Shown: positions 26,736-35,449 of the stretch, piece by piece
How the letters are laid out: every line of letters starts with the position of its first letter
How positions within the stretch are numbered: the stretch's first letter is position 1
Assembly (NCBI RefSeq): GCF_006124995.1
Contig: NZ_QEWN01000003.1
Span: 1 to 64,000 of the forward strand
Length of the DNA stretch: 64,000 bases
Direction of reading: 5' to 3'
Source of the DNA: Vibrio sp. Hep-1b-8
GTDB taxonomy: Bacteria > Pseudomonadota > Gammaproteobacteria > Enterobacterales > Vibrionaceae
Made by a program: the position numbers and the translations under genes
Notes under the pieces: generated by a model
The model's input: only the letters and a program-made list of their open reading frames with translations
Told to the model about the DNA's origin: nothing
Database searches by the model: none

Positions 26736-27359
26736 ATGTCATGCAAACCATTGAACATTCGGCATATCAAAGCCATTGTGTTTGATTTAGATAATACCTT
26801 GGTAAGCTCAGACATGGATTTCTTCTGGTTAAGAGAGCAAATTGGTTGTCCTTCAGATACCGACTTGCTCTCTTATGTTGATCAACTTGAATGTGCCAAC
26901 GCTTACGCCAATGCGCACGCACTCATCCTGCAACATGAGCTTGAAGACGCGCAGCAATCACAGCTAATGCCTGGCAGTCAGTCCCTCATCGAATTCATTC
27001 ACAGCAATCAACTTTATACCGCTATTATTACTCGAAATTGTGCTCAGGCCGCTCAAATCAAAATCAAGCATAACCAGCTCAATATCTCTCGGCTGATCAC
27101 CCGCGAGCACTTTCCGCCCAAACCGAACCCAGAGTCACTGATCGCTTTAGCCGATGAATGGCAACTTGAACGCCATGAAATTCTCTATGTGGGTGATTAT
27201 CTCTACGATCTTCAGGCGGCCTACAATGCTGATATGCCTTCGTGTCTTGTCACTCACGGCAAAACGTCTCCATTTGGCGCACACGCTTCACTGATCGTAG
27301 AGCATCTTGACGAACTCGAGTCTGTCTTGTCTCAATCAAACGAAACAACACGCAATTGA
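26736..27359 (+). CDS. HAD-superfamily hydrolase
   Basis: A 207-residue HAD subfamily IA phosphatase. Motif I is VFDLDNTLV with the nucleophile Asp, motif II is IITRN, Lys of motif III is in PPKPNPE and motif IV is VGDYLYD. The cap is helical. The substrate is not evident; phosphoglycolate- or nucleotide-type phosphatases are closest in style. It is downstream of the glutaredoxin gene and followed by a terminator. Confidence 0.88.
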   Translation: MSCKPLNIRHIKAIVFDLDNTLVSSDMDFFWLREQIGCPSDTDLLSYVDQLECANAYANAHALILQHELEDAQQSQLMPGSQSLIEFIHSNQLYTAIITRNCAQAAQIKIKHNQLNISRLITREHFPPKPNPESLIALADEWQLERHEILYVGDYLYDLQAAYNADMPSCLVTHGKTSPFGAHASLIVEHLDELESVLSQSNETTRN

Positions 27360-27440
27360 ACGATAGCAACAAAGTGAAATAAATCACACTTACCCTTGAA
27401 TTTTGTCTGGTAAGTAACGATGTATTAAAAACAACAAATC

Positions 27441-27465
27441 AAACCGAGGTCTATCGCCTCGGTTT
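27441..27465 (+). terminator. Rho-independent terminator
   Basis: AAACCGAGG pairs with CCTCGGTTT around a seven-base loop, between the HAD gene and the MATE gene. The T-tail is weak (ATCTATT). Confidence 0.75.
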
Positions 27466-27507
27466 ATCTATTGATTCGTTATAAAAACCTAACACAATGG
27501 CTTGGCT

Positions 27508-28845
27508 ATGACTGCAAAAACTCTTGATTCATCCCCTTCTCTTGGGCAACAGCTATTTAAAATGACGTGGCCAATGCTGTTCGGTGTGCTGTCGATTATG
27601 AGCTTTCAGCTAGTAGACAGTGCGTTCATCGGTCAGCTCGGTATTCTGCCACTGGCGGCACAAGGTTTCACACTTCCACTGCAAATGGTCATTATTGGTA
27701 TTCAAGTTGGTCTAGGTATCGCAACCACTGCCGTTATCGCCAAAGCAATTGGCGCTAGCCAGCCAAAATACGCCAGACAACTTGGTGGATTAGTCATCGT
27801 CATCGGTAGTGTTGGTGTCGCCGTGTTTTCAGTGCTGATCTATCTACTCCGAGAGCCCATTTTAGCGTTACTCAGTGCCCCTGAAAGTGTATTACCTATC
27901 ATTGATAGCTATTGGATCTACTGGTTGGTAAGCTCTTGGACAGGTGCAGTACTCTACTTCTTCTACAGTCTTTGCCGAGCCAACGGAAACACCATGCTCC
28001 CAGGCACCATGATGATGGTCACCAGTTTGCTCAACCTGATCCTAGATCCAATTTTCATCTTTACGTTAGATCTCGGTATTGATGGTGCGGCTATCGCAAC
28101 CATTGTGGCATTTGGTATCGGTCTAGTGGTCGTCGCACCAAAAGTTGCCGCTAAACAGTGGCTGAGCTTCGACTGGAGAGATCTCGATGTTGCTAAAAGT
28201 GTTCGCTCAATCGGCCATATCATGGGGCCTGCGATGATCAGTCAACTGCTTCCACCTCTCTCATCGATGCTCGCAACCAAGCTACTTGCAAGCTATGGTA
28301 CAGCAGCGGTCGCCGCTTGGGCGTTAGGTTCACGCTTTGAGTTCTTTGCCATCGTTTCGGTCTTGGCGCTCACCATGTCTATGCCCCCTATGGTCGGCAA
28401 GTTGCTGGGAGCCAACAATCTCGCCGACATTCGCAAACTGGTTGCTATTGCATCTAAGTTTGTTATCAGTTTCCAACTGCTTATCGCTGTCATCACGCTA
28501 TTCGCATCGCTGTTTTTAGCACAACTGATGACCAGCGACTCCGCAGTAGAGAGCATTCTTAATTACCACCTAATGATCGTTCCCTTTAGTCTTGGTCCTT
28601 TAGGGATCTGTATGCTGATGGTATCCATCTCCAACGCACTTGGTCGTTCTTACACCGCGTTGACGATTTCTGCGCTTAGGTTATTTGCCTTTTTCCTACC
28701 GTGTTTGTGGCTCGGAGCGCAACTCGGAGGGATCGAAGGGCTTTTCTGGGGAGCCTTTGGTGGCAATATTCTCGCTGGCATCTGTGCATGGATGATGTTC
28801 CATAAAGTACTCAATCAGTTAGAGCAACGTGCCGTGACTCCGTGA
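27508..28845 (+). CDS. MATE-family efflux transporter
   Basis: A 445-residue multidrug and toxin extrusion antiporter with about twelve membrane spans in two similar halves; DinF/NorM-like wording includes SFQLVDSAFIGQLGILPLAAQGFTLP and GAALAT-type repeats. It exports drugs or metabolites using Na+ or H+. ATG at 27508 is preferred to the in-frame TTG two codons earlier. No regulator is adjacent; two EamA transporters follow. Confidence 0.92.
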   Translation: MTAKTLDSSPSLGQQLFKMTWPMLFGVLSIMSFQLVDSAFIGQLGILPLAAQGFTLPLQMVIIGIQVGLGIATTAVIAKAIGASQPKYARQLGGLVIVIGSVGVAVFSVLIYLLREPILALLSAPESVLPIIDSYWIYWLVSSWTGAVLYFFYSLCRANGNTMLPGTMMMVTSLLNLILDPIFIFTLDLGIDGAAIATIVAFGIGLVVVAPKVAAKQWLSFDWRDLDVAKSVRSIGHIMGPAMISQLLPPLSSMLATKLLASYGTAAVAAWALGSRFEFFAIVSVLALTMSMPPMVGKLLGANNLADIRKLVAIASKFVISFQLLIAVITLFASLFLAQLMTSDSAVESILNYHLMIVPFSLGPLGICMLMVSISNALGRSYTALTISALRLFAFFLPCLWLGAQLGGIEGLFWGAFGGNILAGICAWMMFHKVLNQLEQRAVTP

Positions 28846-28906
28846 TAAAGGTTTGCATTCTGTAATCAACCTAGATAGTCTAAATAATCACCACTAAGGA
28901 TCGATT

Positions 28907-28963
28907 ATGAAATTCGTGTTTACTTACCTTTGGCTTCTTCTCCCTAATGCCAGTAGCCGGTAG
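28907..28963 (+). other. Short frame: leader peptide or secreted-protein stub
   Basis: AAGGA six bases upstream of an ATG opens an 18-residue frame, MKFVFTYLWLLLPNASSR. In the next frame the sequence goes on as FFSLMPVAGRYHYVWLRET, which would complete a signal peptide, so this may be a frameshifted remnant of a small exported protein. Alternatively it is a leader peptide: inverted repeats TCTGGCT/AGCCAGA and GAGAAA/TTTCTC follow and could form alternative hairpins before the EamA gene. Confidence 0.35.
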
Positions 28964-29048
28964 GTATCACTATGTCTGGCTGCGAGAAACGTAGCCAGAA
29001 CTCCACTTTCTCGTAGCCCTAAAATCACTCACCAAGGATACGAGCAAC

Positions 29049-29960
29049 ATGACTGAACAAACGCAAACTACCGTCCCCGACTCTCTATCTCAGAGCGGAA
29101 TTCTGTTGGCGCTCGCCGGATGTATACTATTTTCTATCAAGCCCATCCTGATCAAAATTGCCTACCAATATGGCGGCGATGCGACGTCAATTATGTCGCT
29201 CCGTGCATTCAGCTCTCTGCCTCTCTATCTGGTTACGCTGGTGCTCTTATGTCGCAGTGCTGGAAATCGGATAAAAGTAAAACAACACGGAGCCAAAGCC
29301 GCATTAATTGGCGTGATGGGCTACTACCTAGCGAGCTTTCTAGATATCTCGTCACTTGAATTTATTTCTGCGCAATTAGAACGATTGCTTATCTTTCTTT
29401 TCCCTACTTTTGTCGTTCTAATTAGCTGGTGTCTATATGGGCAGAAGCCACATCGTAATGTTGTTCTTTCTGCTGTAACTGGCTACGCAGGGATCAGTGT
29501 TATTGTTGTCCATGATTTCAGTACGGTGGGTCATTCCGTCGTACTGGGGAGCGCGCTTGCGATTAGTTCGGCGCTGGTATTCGCCTTCTACCTAGTATGG
29601 AGTAAGCCTCTTATTACTCAGCTAGGAAGTTCTCTCTTTACCAGTATCGGTATGGGTTGCGCAGGGCTTGCCATTATTCTCCACCTGCTGTTGAGTGGTA
29701 GTGAAGTGACCCAATGGTCACAAGAGCTCATCACGACAGGTATTATTCTCGGTATATTCTGTACCGTGCTACCGTCTTATTTGATTGCCGCGGCCATGGC
29801 ACGTTTAACGCCAACAAGCTTAAGCCTGACCAGCAACATTGGCCCTGCCGTTACCGCAGGCCTCGCGGTTGTCGTTCTCGATGAACTCTTTACCCCTTGG
29901 CATGCGATTGGTCTGGTGCTGGTGGTCTTTTCCGTCTATACGCTAAACAAGAAATCGTAA
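29049..29960 (+). CDS. EamA/DMT-family transporter
   Basis: A 303-residue membrane protein of the drug/metabolite transporter superfamily with ten predicted spans in two EamA repeats. It has typical features such as the GYYLASFLDISSLEFISAQLERL segment in the first repeat and LTPTSLSLTSNIGPAVTAGLA in the second. Substrate unknown; members export amino acids, purines or other metabolites. AAGGA lies 11 bases upstream of the ATG. It may be transcribed with the preceding small frame. Confidence 0.9.
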   Translation: MTEQTQTTVPDSLSQSGILLALAGCILFSIKPILIKIAYQYGGDATSIMSLRAFSSLPLYLVTLVLLCRSAGNRIKVKQHGAKAALIGVMGYYLASFLDISSLEFISAQLERLLIFLFPTFVVLISWCLYGQKPHRNVVLSAVTGYAGISVIVVHDFSTVGHSVVLGSALAISSALVFAFYLVWSKPLITQLGSSLFTSIGMGCAGLAIILHLLLSGSEVTQWSQELITTGIILGIFCTVLPSYLIAAAMARLTPTSLSLTSNIGPAVTAGLAVVVLDELFTPWHAIGLVLVVFSVYTLNKKS

Positions 29961-30077
29961 CGACATCAAAACGGGCTGAAACATCGATGAACTTGCACCA
30001 TCATACGCATTCCGCAGATGATCTTACGCTTAGAAAGTCGTATGATTCAGCCTATCAATTTTTCAGATAGTTATATC

Positions 30078-31010
30078 ATGACCACCCACAACCACCACCC
30101 TATTCAAGGGGCAAGCTGGATGCTAACAGCAGGCCTAGCGTTTGCTATCGTCAACAGCTTAGCTCAGATTGCCAGTATTAATTTTGGTCTCTCTTCTACC
30201 ACCGTTGCGTTGATTCAATACGCCATCGCTTTGGTCGTTATTCTCCCTTATCTTAAAACGCTAGGCATTCGTCGGTCGCTGCGAACCCAGAATCTTGGGA
30301 TGCATATCTTCCGTGTGTTTTTGTCGGTGATTGGTATCCAGCTATGGCTGTGGGCATTAGCCTATCCTGTCCCTATTTGGCAAGGCATCGCACTGTTGAT
30401 GACCTCACCTCTTTTTGCAACCGTTGGTTCAGGCTTATTTTTGAAAGAAAAGGTTGGCGTTGCTCGATGGGGCGCGACGTTAACTGGCTTTGTTGGTGCC
30501 ATGATCATTCTGGAGCCTTGGGCCGATGATTTCAGTTGGGCAACACTGCTGCCTGTTGGTGCCGCCTTCTTCTGGGCGTGCTACTCACTAATGGTGAAAA
30601 AGCTCTCTTCTGACGACTCACCTTCTACTATGGTGGTCTACTTACTAGTCCTGATTACTCCATTCAACATTTTGCTCGCGCTTCCAGACTGGCAAACGCC
30701 CGTTGGTGGCACGATCTGGCTGGTTTTAATCGCCGCAGGTGCAATGACTGCTCTTGCTCAATGGGCTATTGTTAAAGCGTATTCGGTTGCCGATGCCTCG
30801 TTTGTTCAGCCGTTTGATCATGCCAAGTTGCCGCTCAACGTCTTGGCGGGATGGCTAGTGTTCAGTTGGGTGCCACCGGGCCGACTTTGGCTTGGTGCAG
30901 CCATTATCATTGCATCGGTCGCGTTTATTACTCGTTGGGAAACCAAAAAAATCAGCTCGCTGAAAGAAATGTCGAACTTGGCCGTTCTTATCAGTCATAG
31001 GAATAAATGA
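30078..31010 (+). CDS. EamA/DMT-family transporter (second copy)
   Basis: A 310-residue transporter with ten spans and two EamA domains, distinct from the previous gene (about 118 bases between). ATG at 30078 (MTTHNHHPIQGAS) is chosen because the membrane domain starts right after it; the frame open from 30018 adds unrelated residues. The C-terminal tail is basic and cytosolic. The following glutaredoxin gene starts 11 bases after its stop. Confidence 0.88.
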   Translation: MTTHNHHPIQGASWMLTAGLAFAIVNSLAQIASINFGLSSTTVALIQYAIALVVILPYLKTLGIRRSLRTQNLGMHIFRVFLSVIGIQLWLWALAYPVPIWQGIALLMTSPLFATVGSGLFLKEKVGVARWGATLTGFVGAMIILEPWADDFSWATLLPVGAAFFWACYSLMVKKLSSDDSPSTMVVYLLVLITPFNILLALPDWQTPVGGTIWLVLIAAGAMTALAQWAIVKAYSVADASFVQPFDHAKLPLNVLAGWLVFSWVPPGRLWLGAAIIIASVAFITRWETKKISSLKEMSNLAVLISHRNK

Positions 31011-31021
31011 GAGACACCTTT

Positions 31022-31621
31022 ATGACAGAACCAATCAAATTGACACTCTATCGCTGGGCGGGTAGCTGGGGGCTATTTAAGGTCAACATCCCCTGTGGTG
31101 AATGCACCTTAACGAAAGATATTCTTACCGACACGTTTGAGAATGAGTTGGCAGGTGTACCAGTAACACTTGAGATTAAAGATTGGTTATCGCACTGGTG
31201 GGAACCGCTCAAAGTTGGGGCATGGCACGCACCCATTTTAATGGTGGAAGGTAAGGTGGTCAGCCAAGGCGAAGCTTTGAATCGAGGTGTTTTGATTCAA
31301 TCCGTAATTCAGGAATGGACTAAGCGCGATACCCTTAAAGGCAATGTCGTTTATGGCAAGGCGACCTGTCCTTACTGTGTGAAAGCTAAGAAAATGCTTG
31401 AGGATGCAGGCATCGATTACCACTATTTCGACGTGGTAAAAGACAGCGCAGCACTCTACCGAATGATCCCCGAAGTCAAAGCGATTATCGGCGAAAAAAC
31501 GCCGGTTACCGTGCCTCAAATCTGGCTTGACGGCAACTACATCGGTGGCTCAGACAACTTAGGAGCGTGGTTAGAAGAAAAAGGGCTCCATACTGTACCT
31601 GACAACGTCATCGCCTTATAA
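31022..31621 (+). CDS. Two-domain protein with C-terminal glutaredoxin
   Basis: A 199-residue protein. Residues about 105-195 are a glutaredoxin with CPYC, VTVPQIWLDGNYIGGSDNL and a typical C-terminus. The first ~95 residues (TLYRWAGSWGLFKVNIPCGEC) look like a divergent thioredoxin/glutaredoxin fold with a single CxxC (CGEC), giving a tandem arrangement. It may act as a self-contained thiol relay. It is the last gene of the EamA transcript and is followed by a terminator. Confidence 0.87.
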   Translation: MTEPIKLTLYRWAGSWGLFKVNIPCGECTLTKDILTDTFENELAGVPVTLEIKDWLSHWWEPLKVGAWHAPILMVEGKVVSQGEALNRGVLIQSVIQEWTKRDTLKGNVVYGKATCPYCVKAKKMLEDAGIDYHYFDVVKDSAALYRMIPEVKAIIGEKTPVTVPQIWLDGNYIGGSDNLGAWLEEKGLHTVPDNVIAL

Positions 31622-31637
31622 TATTCGTTATCTACAA

Positions 31638-31667
31638 CAAAGCCCTACCTAGTAAGGTAGGGCTTTG
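31638..31667 (+). terminator. Rho-independent terminator
   Basis: CAAAGCCCTACCT pairs perfectly with AGGTAGGGCTTTG around a four-base loop, just after the glutaredoxin gene. Confidence 0.9.
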
Positions 31668-31733
31668 TGTTAGTCAGTGAGAAGAAAACTCTCGCTCCCC
31701 TCACCCACTGTAAAATCCATTTCACGCCAGCGA

Positions 31734-31868
31734 TTATTTGGCCATCTTTTTCATCATGCGTTTGATGAATGACGTTTTCTTCGCTTTAGGCTTACCATAA
31801 AGTGCATCGTGCATGGCTTGCTTTGCGATCATCTGACCTAGATATGCGTTGCCTAATTCGTGATTCAT
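31734..31868 (-). CDS. 44-residue basic small protein
   Basis: A short gene with GGAGAG five bases before the ATG. The product starts MNHELGNAYLGQMIAKQAMH and ends with a lysine-rich tail (KPKAKKTSFIKRMMKKMAK), predicted as one amphipathic helix plus a positive tail. The good ribosome site and clean composition suggest it is real. I do not recognise a family; RNA, ribosome or membrane-surface binding would suit the charge. Confidence 0.65.
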   Translation of the reverse strand: MNHELGNAYLGQMIAKQAMHDALYGKPKAKKTSFIKRMMKKMAK

Positions 31869-31949
31869 GAGTCTCTCCTCAGTTATAAGGATTGTGATTT
31901 TAATCACAAACAAAATAAAAACAAGATATAGGTCACATTAAAGTCTTAG

Positions 31950-32300
31950 TTAAGAACGCTTTGGCTGTTGGTATGTTTTGCCCGCCATTAGGTACGTGTC
32001 TTTACGTTTCACATCAAACATAATGTCAAAGAACCACGCCACAAAACGGATAACATCATCACCTTCATCCATGACGTGCTCAACAAACTCTTGTTCTTCA
32101 CCCTGCTCGTTGGTTTGCACTGTTACATGGTAAATTCGCTTAGCACCTTCCACCTCAGCTAGAGCAAACTGACCTGTCAATGATTCCGCAGCTTCTGCGA
32201 CTTCACTATCATCACAAGCTTTTAGCACTTCTAATGCTTGCGGTAGCGTCTCTTTTTCACACAGTGCTTTTACCAATACTTCAAATTCTTTGTGTTCCAT
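31950..32300 (-). CDS. Protein of unknown function, acidic
   Basis: A 116-residue acidic soluble protein (MEHKEFEVLVKALCEKETL). ATG at 32300 is chosen since GAGAAG ends six bases before it; the in-frame ATG six bases upstream would directly abut that site. Wording such as GDDVIRFVAWFFDIMFDVKR is distinctive but unknown to me. It lies downstream of the broken MFS gene. Confidence 0.72.
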   Translation of the reverse strand: MEHKEFEVLVKALCEKETLPQALEVLKACDDSEVAEAAESLTGQFALAEVEGAKRIYHVTVQTNEQGEEQEFVEHVMDEGDDVIRFVAWFFDIMFDVKRKDTYLMAGKTYQQPKRS

Positions 32301-32351
32301 GATCATCTTCTCTGGATAGGAGTTTGCCGGCATTGTATACCCAAGTATCTA

Positions 32352-32769
32352 TCAAGCAAACTCTTGCTGAACTAACGGCACTTTTCTCGACGCGATCAAC
32401 ACCGCTCCCATTGCCACCGCAGAGAGTAAATGGCGCAACAATAGGCATAATAGAAGCCGTAATGGAAATATAGGACAACGCTTTGGTAAGCTGTGCACCT
32501 TCGTAGCTATCTCTCAATACACTCCGACCTAACACAGATGCACTTCCGGCACCTAAACCTTGCAACAACCTTCCCAATATGAGCAAATGGAGATGCTGAG
32601 AGAAAATCAGACATATCGCAGTACCAACCAGATATACGCCTTGACCCATGATAAAAACAGGTCGTCGCCCAATCGCATCCGACAGTGGTCCGTAAAACAG
32701 TTGAGAAGCCCCAAAACCGAGTAGGAAAAGTGTCACTAAGAGTTGAACATCGGCTTGGGTGGGTTCAAA
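32352..32769 (-). pseudogene. Bcr/CflA-type MFS drug transporter, broken at both ends
   Basis: The middle of an MFS pump (EmrD/Bcr type) is recognisable: TLFLLGFGASQLFYGPLSD, IGRRPVFIMGQ and GRLLQGLGAGSASVLGRSVLRD. The frame begins without a start codon after a TGA at 32770-32772, so the first span is missing. At about 32428 homology jumps from the fifth span (MPIVAPF) to LLSAVAMGAVLIA and a C-terminus ending QQEFA in another frame, stopping at 32352. Thus most of the C-terminal half is deleted. Not functional. Confidence 0.78.
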
Positions 32770-32805
32770 TCAGTTTAAATTGGCCACTATCAAATGATAA
32801 TATAG

Positions 32806-33021
32806 CGAATTTTTCCAGACATCACTGCTGATGAGGCAACTATCTATGCTTACTATCCGAAACTGGACTATCAGCACACAAGAACTAAGCTGTTTCTCGA
32901 TTATTTGAAAGAAAGATTATCTAAAGGTCAAGAAGTTAGCTCCAAACGCACGTCATTTGGATTATTCATTTGCAATAGTATGCATCTCATACCATATTTA
33001 GTTTGTAACCCCGATCAATAA
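32806..33021 (+). pseudogene. LysR-family regulator, C-terminal remnant
   Basis: An open frame without a start reads PDITADEATIYAYYPKLDYQ followed by HTRTKLFLDYLKERL, matching the C-terminal end of LysR effector domains (the ...YP.......K.R.FIDFL... signature), then ~30 trailing residues to a TAA at 33019. The DNA-binding part and most of the effector domain are gone. It adjoins the broken MFS gene head to head, suggesting that one deletion removed the divergent promoter region and both 5' ends. Confidence 0.65.
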
Positions 33022-33061
33022 ATAAGTGGCAAAGTTCACAATAAGAGTGAGTTACTACGTT

Positions 33062-34912
33062 ATGGTTAGGACAATATATCAACATGCTCCGCTGAGCGTT
33101 GAGACTCTCAATGCCACGTTACGTTTAGATGGGATAGATCTGCTCAACAAAACCACGTCTGAGCTGAGTCGTATCTCATCATCATTGTGTACATGTGTGA
33201 TCGAGCTAGACCTATTTACCTCAAAGCCCACTTTGCTCGCTTCTTCAAGTGATCAGCGGTTACTACGTGAGAACTACACCTCACCTCTGACACGAGCGAC
33301 CTGTACCTTAATCACCAAAACCGAGCAGGATTCCATCGTATGTGCAAGTAACGCCCATGAAGCAAATCCTCAAGAGCAGTACATTATTGAACACGGCATA
33401 GAGGCTTACATTGCCGTACCGCTCAAGACGCATAACGGTGAAGTGCTGGGTGTTTTGCTGTCCACCTACACAACCGCGCTAGATAGCAACCAGTGTGATG
33501 AACTCATTTATTACCATAAGCTGTTTGGTAACCTTATCGCTCATAGCTTGAGATCGAAATGGCTGTCAGCTCGTTCAGATACACTGGTCGAGCAACTGAG
33601 CTACGAAGTGTCCCATGACAATCTTACTGGGCTTCTCAACCGTAGCTTTCTGTCGGATAAACTAGAACGACTAAATGAACTGCAAAATGAACCTTTTACT
33701 CTAGCCTATATTGATATTGATAATTTCAAATCAATCAATGACTTGTATGGTAACTATATTGGTGATCAGATAATTAAATTTGTTGCCAATACCATCAAAG
33801 AAACCATCAAAGACAAGCAACTCGCATTTCGTATTTCCGGTGATGAATTTGCTTTTATCACGCTGTCCGGTGATCCTTTCGAACTGTGTTACGCTCTGAT
33901 TGAAAATTTAGAGAAAGGCTACAAAGATCCAGCGCACAACATCAAGTTCAGTGTCAGCATCGGTCTGGCAAGAAACAACGGGCACAACATTAGCTCAGAT
34001 CAGATAATCCTTAATGCAAGCTTGGCTCTGAAAGACTGTAAACAATCTCGTCATACCCATATTCAATGCTACGATACTCATTTGAGCGCTCAATATTATC
34101 GCCGCGCTTTAGTGATCGACGCCCTTCGTCAAGAGCTGGAGATAAAATGCCTCAGCCAGAGCGAGATCTATGTTGTCGCTCAACCGATAGTCGATTTGCG
34201 CAGTAGCCAGTGGAACTACTTTGAAATTCTGGCTCGTTGGCAAAGTAAAACACTCGGCCCAATATATCCGATCGAATTTATTGAAGCAGCCGAACAGTCA
34301 GGATTAATTGTGGAACTTGGTGAGCGAATAGTCGAGCTGGCATGCCAAGCAAAACAAAAGCTGGAACAGGGATTAGGTCATAACGTCAAGTTGGGGATTA
34401 ACTGTTCAGCGCATGAGCTCAACAACTCGACTCGTTATCTTCAGCACATACTTACAACCATTCGTAAGTATGACTTTGCGCCACAAGATTTTACGATTGA
34501 GCTAACTGAAACCGTGCTGCTCTCACAGACGGAAGAAGTGAAAGAGATCCTCAATAAGCTGCGTGTACTCGGGTTTAAGGTCGCGTTAGATGATTTCGGC
34601 ACTGGCTATTCGAGCCTTAACTATATTCACAGTTATCCTATCGACTGCATCAAAATTGACGCGACCTTCATCAAGAACATGCTAACTAACGAGACTGCGG
34701 AACGGGTTGTGTGGTTGATCGTTCAGCTTGCTAACCAGCTTGGCGTATCGCTCGTGGCTGAAGGGGTAGAAGATCAAGAAGCGTTGGACAAGTTGACGGC
34801 GATGGGGTGTCCGCTCATTCAAGGATACTATTTTTCGCGTCCTGAAACACCAGAGGTACTGGTTAGCAAAAAATTTGAACGTAGCGAACAGCAGCAAGTG
34901 TCAAACGGCTAG
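33062..34912 (+). CDS. GAF-GGDEF-EAL c-di-GMP protein
   Basis: A ~616-residue cytosolic protein: GAF-like sensor (about 25-170), GGDEF (about 185-345) and EAL (about 365-605). The cyclase signature is SGDEF instead of GGDEF and the inhibitory RxxD site five residues upstream is absent. The EAL domain keeps its residues (FEILAR, NCSAHEL, IELTET, LDDFGTGYSSL, KID, AEGVED, QGYYFSRP), so phosphodiesterase activity is most likely, with the GGDEF part possibly regulatory. ATG at 33062 is preferred; the frame is open from 33026. Upstream are remnants of an unrelated LysR gene. Confidence 0.92.
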   Translation: MVRTIYQHAPLSVETLNATLRLDGIDLLNKTTSELSRISSSLCTCVIELDLFTSKPTLLASSSDQRLLRENYTSPLTRATCTLITKTEQDSIVCASNAHEANPQEQYIIEHGIEAYIAVPLKTHNGEVLGVLLSTYTTALDSNQCDELIYYHKLFGNLIAHSLRSKWLSARSDTLVEQLSYEVSHDNLTGLLNRSFLSDKLERLNELQNEPFTLAYIDIDNFKSINDLYGNYIGDQIIKFVANTIKETIKDKQLAFRISGDEFAFITLSGDPFELCYALIENLEKGYKDPAHNIKFSVSIGLARNNGHNISSDQIILNASLALKDCKQSRHTHIQCYDTHLSAQYYRRALVIDALRQELEIKCLSQSEIYVVAQPIVDLRSSQWNYFEILARWQSKTLGPIYPIEFIEAAEQSGLIVELGERIVELACQAKQKLEQGLGHNVKLGINCSAHELNNSTRYLQHILTTIRKYDFAPQDFTIELTETVLLSQTEEVKEILNKLRVLGFKVALDDFGTGYSSLNYIHSYPIDCIKIDATFIKNMLTNETAERVVWLIVQLANQLGVSLVAEGVEDQEALDKLTAMGCPLIQGYYFSRPETPEVLVSKKFERSEQQQVSNG

Positions 34913-34940
34913 TAATGTTGGCGGTGAAGTGTTGTCGGTG

Positions 34941-35417
34941 TTAGAAGGGTAACTCGACTTGCATAACGACATCGCCATCGTATTTTTCGTGCCAGCGATA
35001 ATCGAGCCTCATTCTTGGTTTACCTGAATTCATGTCACCAAATCCCAAGCTCAGTAACAATCCGTGACTTTTTAGCCACTCTTCGGCACTCATAGACTCT
35101 AACTGTTGCTCGAGTTCACTGGGTACCCATACTCCGATACCGACATAGTTAGAGGCCAAACTGCGGCTCAAGATCGGGTTAACCTCTTCACTCATACTCC
35201 AATCCGCCCAATATTCACTGTAATCTTGGTTATCACTGGTGGTTAGATCATTGAATGATTCAAGCGATTTTGTCGTATATTCAATACCTTGGAGCAAGGA
35301 GACACAAAGCCCCTGTGTTTTTCCAAACATGACTGATTGAGTCGAGGAATAGATCTCGCATTCAGCCAATGCAGATGACGAAAATAACGTCAACGCTATA
35401 AATCCGAGCTTTGACAT
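34941..35417 (-). CDS. Periplasmic protein of unknown function
   Basis: A 158-residue exported protein with a signal peptide (MSKLGFIALTLFSSSALA, cleavage before ECEIYSS). Two early cysteines could form a disulfide. The mature part is acidic and ends in beta structure (DGDVVMQVELPF), like outer-membrane or periplasmic accessory proteins. No family recognised. It is convergent with the GGDEF-EAL gene. Confidence 0.72.
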   Translation of the reverse strand: MSKLGFIALTLFSSSALAECEIYSSTQSVMFGKTQGLCVSLLQGIEYTTKSLESFNDLTTSDNQDYSEYWADWSMSEEVNPILSRSLASNYVGIGVWVPSELEQQLESMSAEEWLKSHGLLLSLGFGDMNSGKPRMRLDYRWHEKYDGDVVMQVELPF

Positions 35418-35449
35418 TCACACCTCTTATATATCGCACGGCAGCCCGT

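Noticed and set aside
32755..32800. tRNA-like GGTTCAAATC (T-loop style)
   Set aside because: No cloverleaf can be drawn around it; the bases belong to the broken MFS frame.
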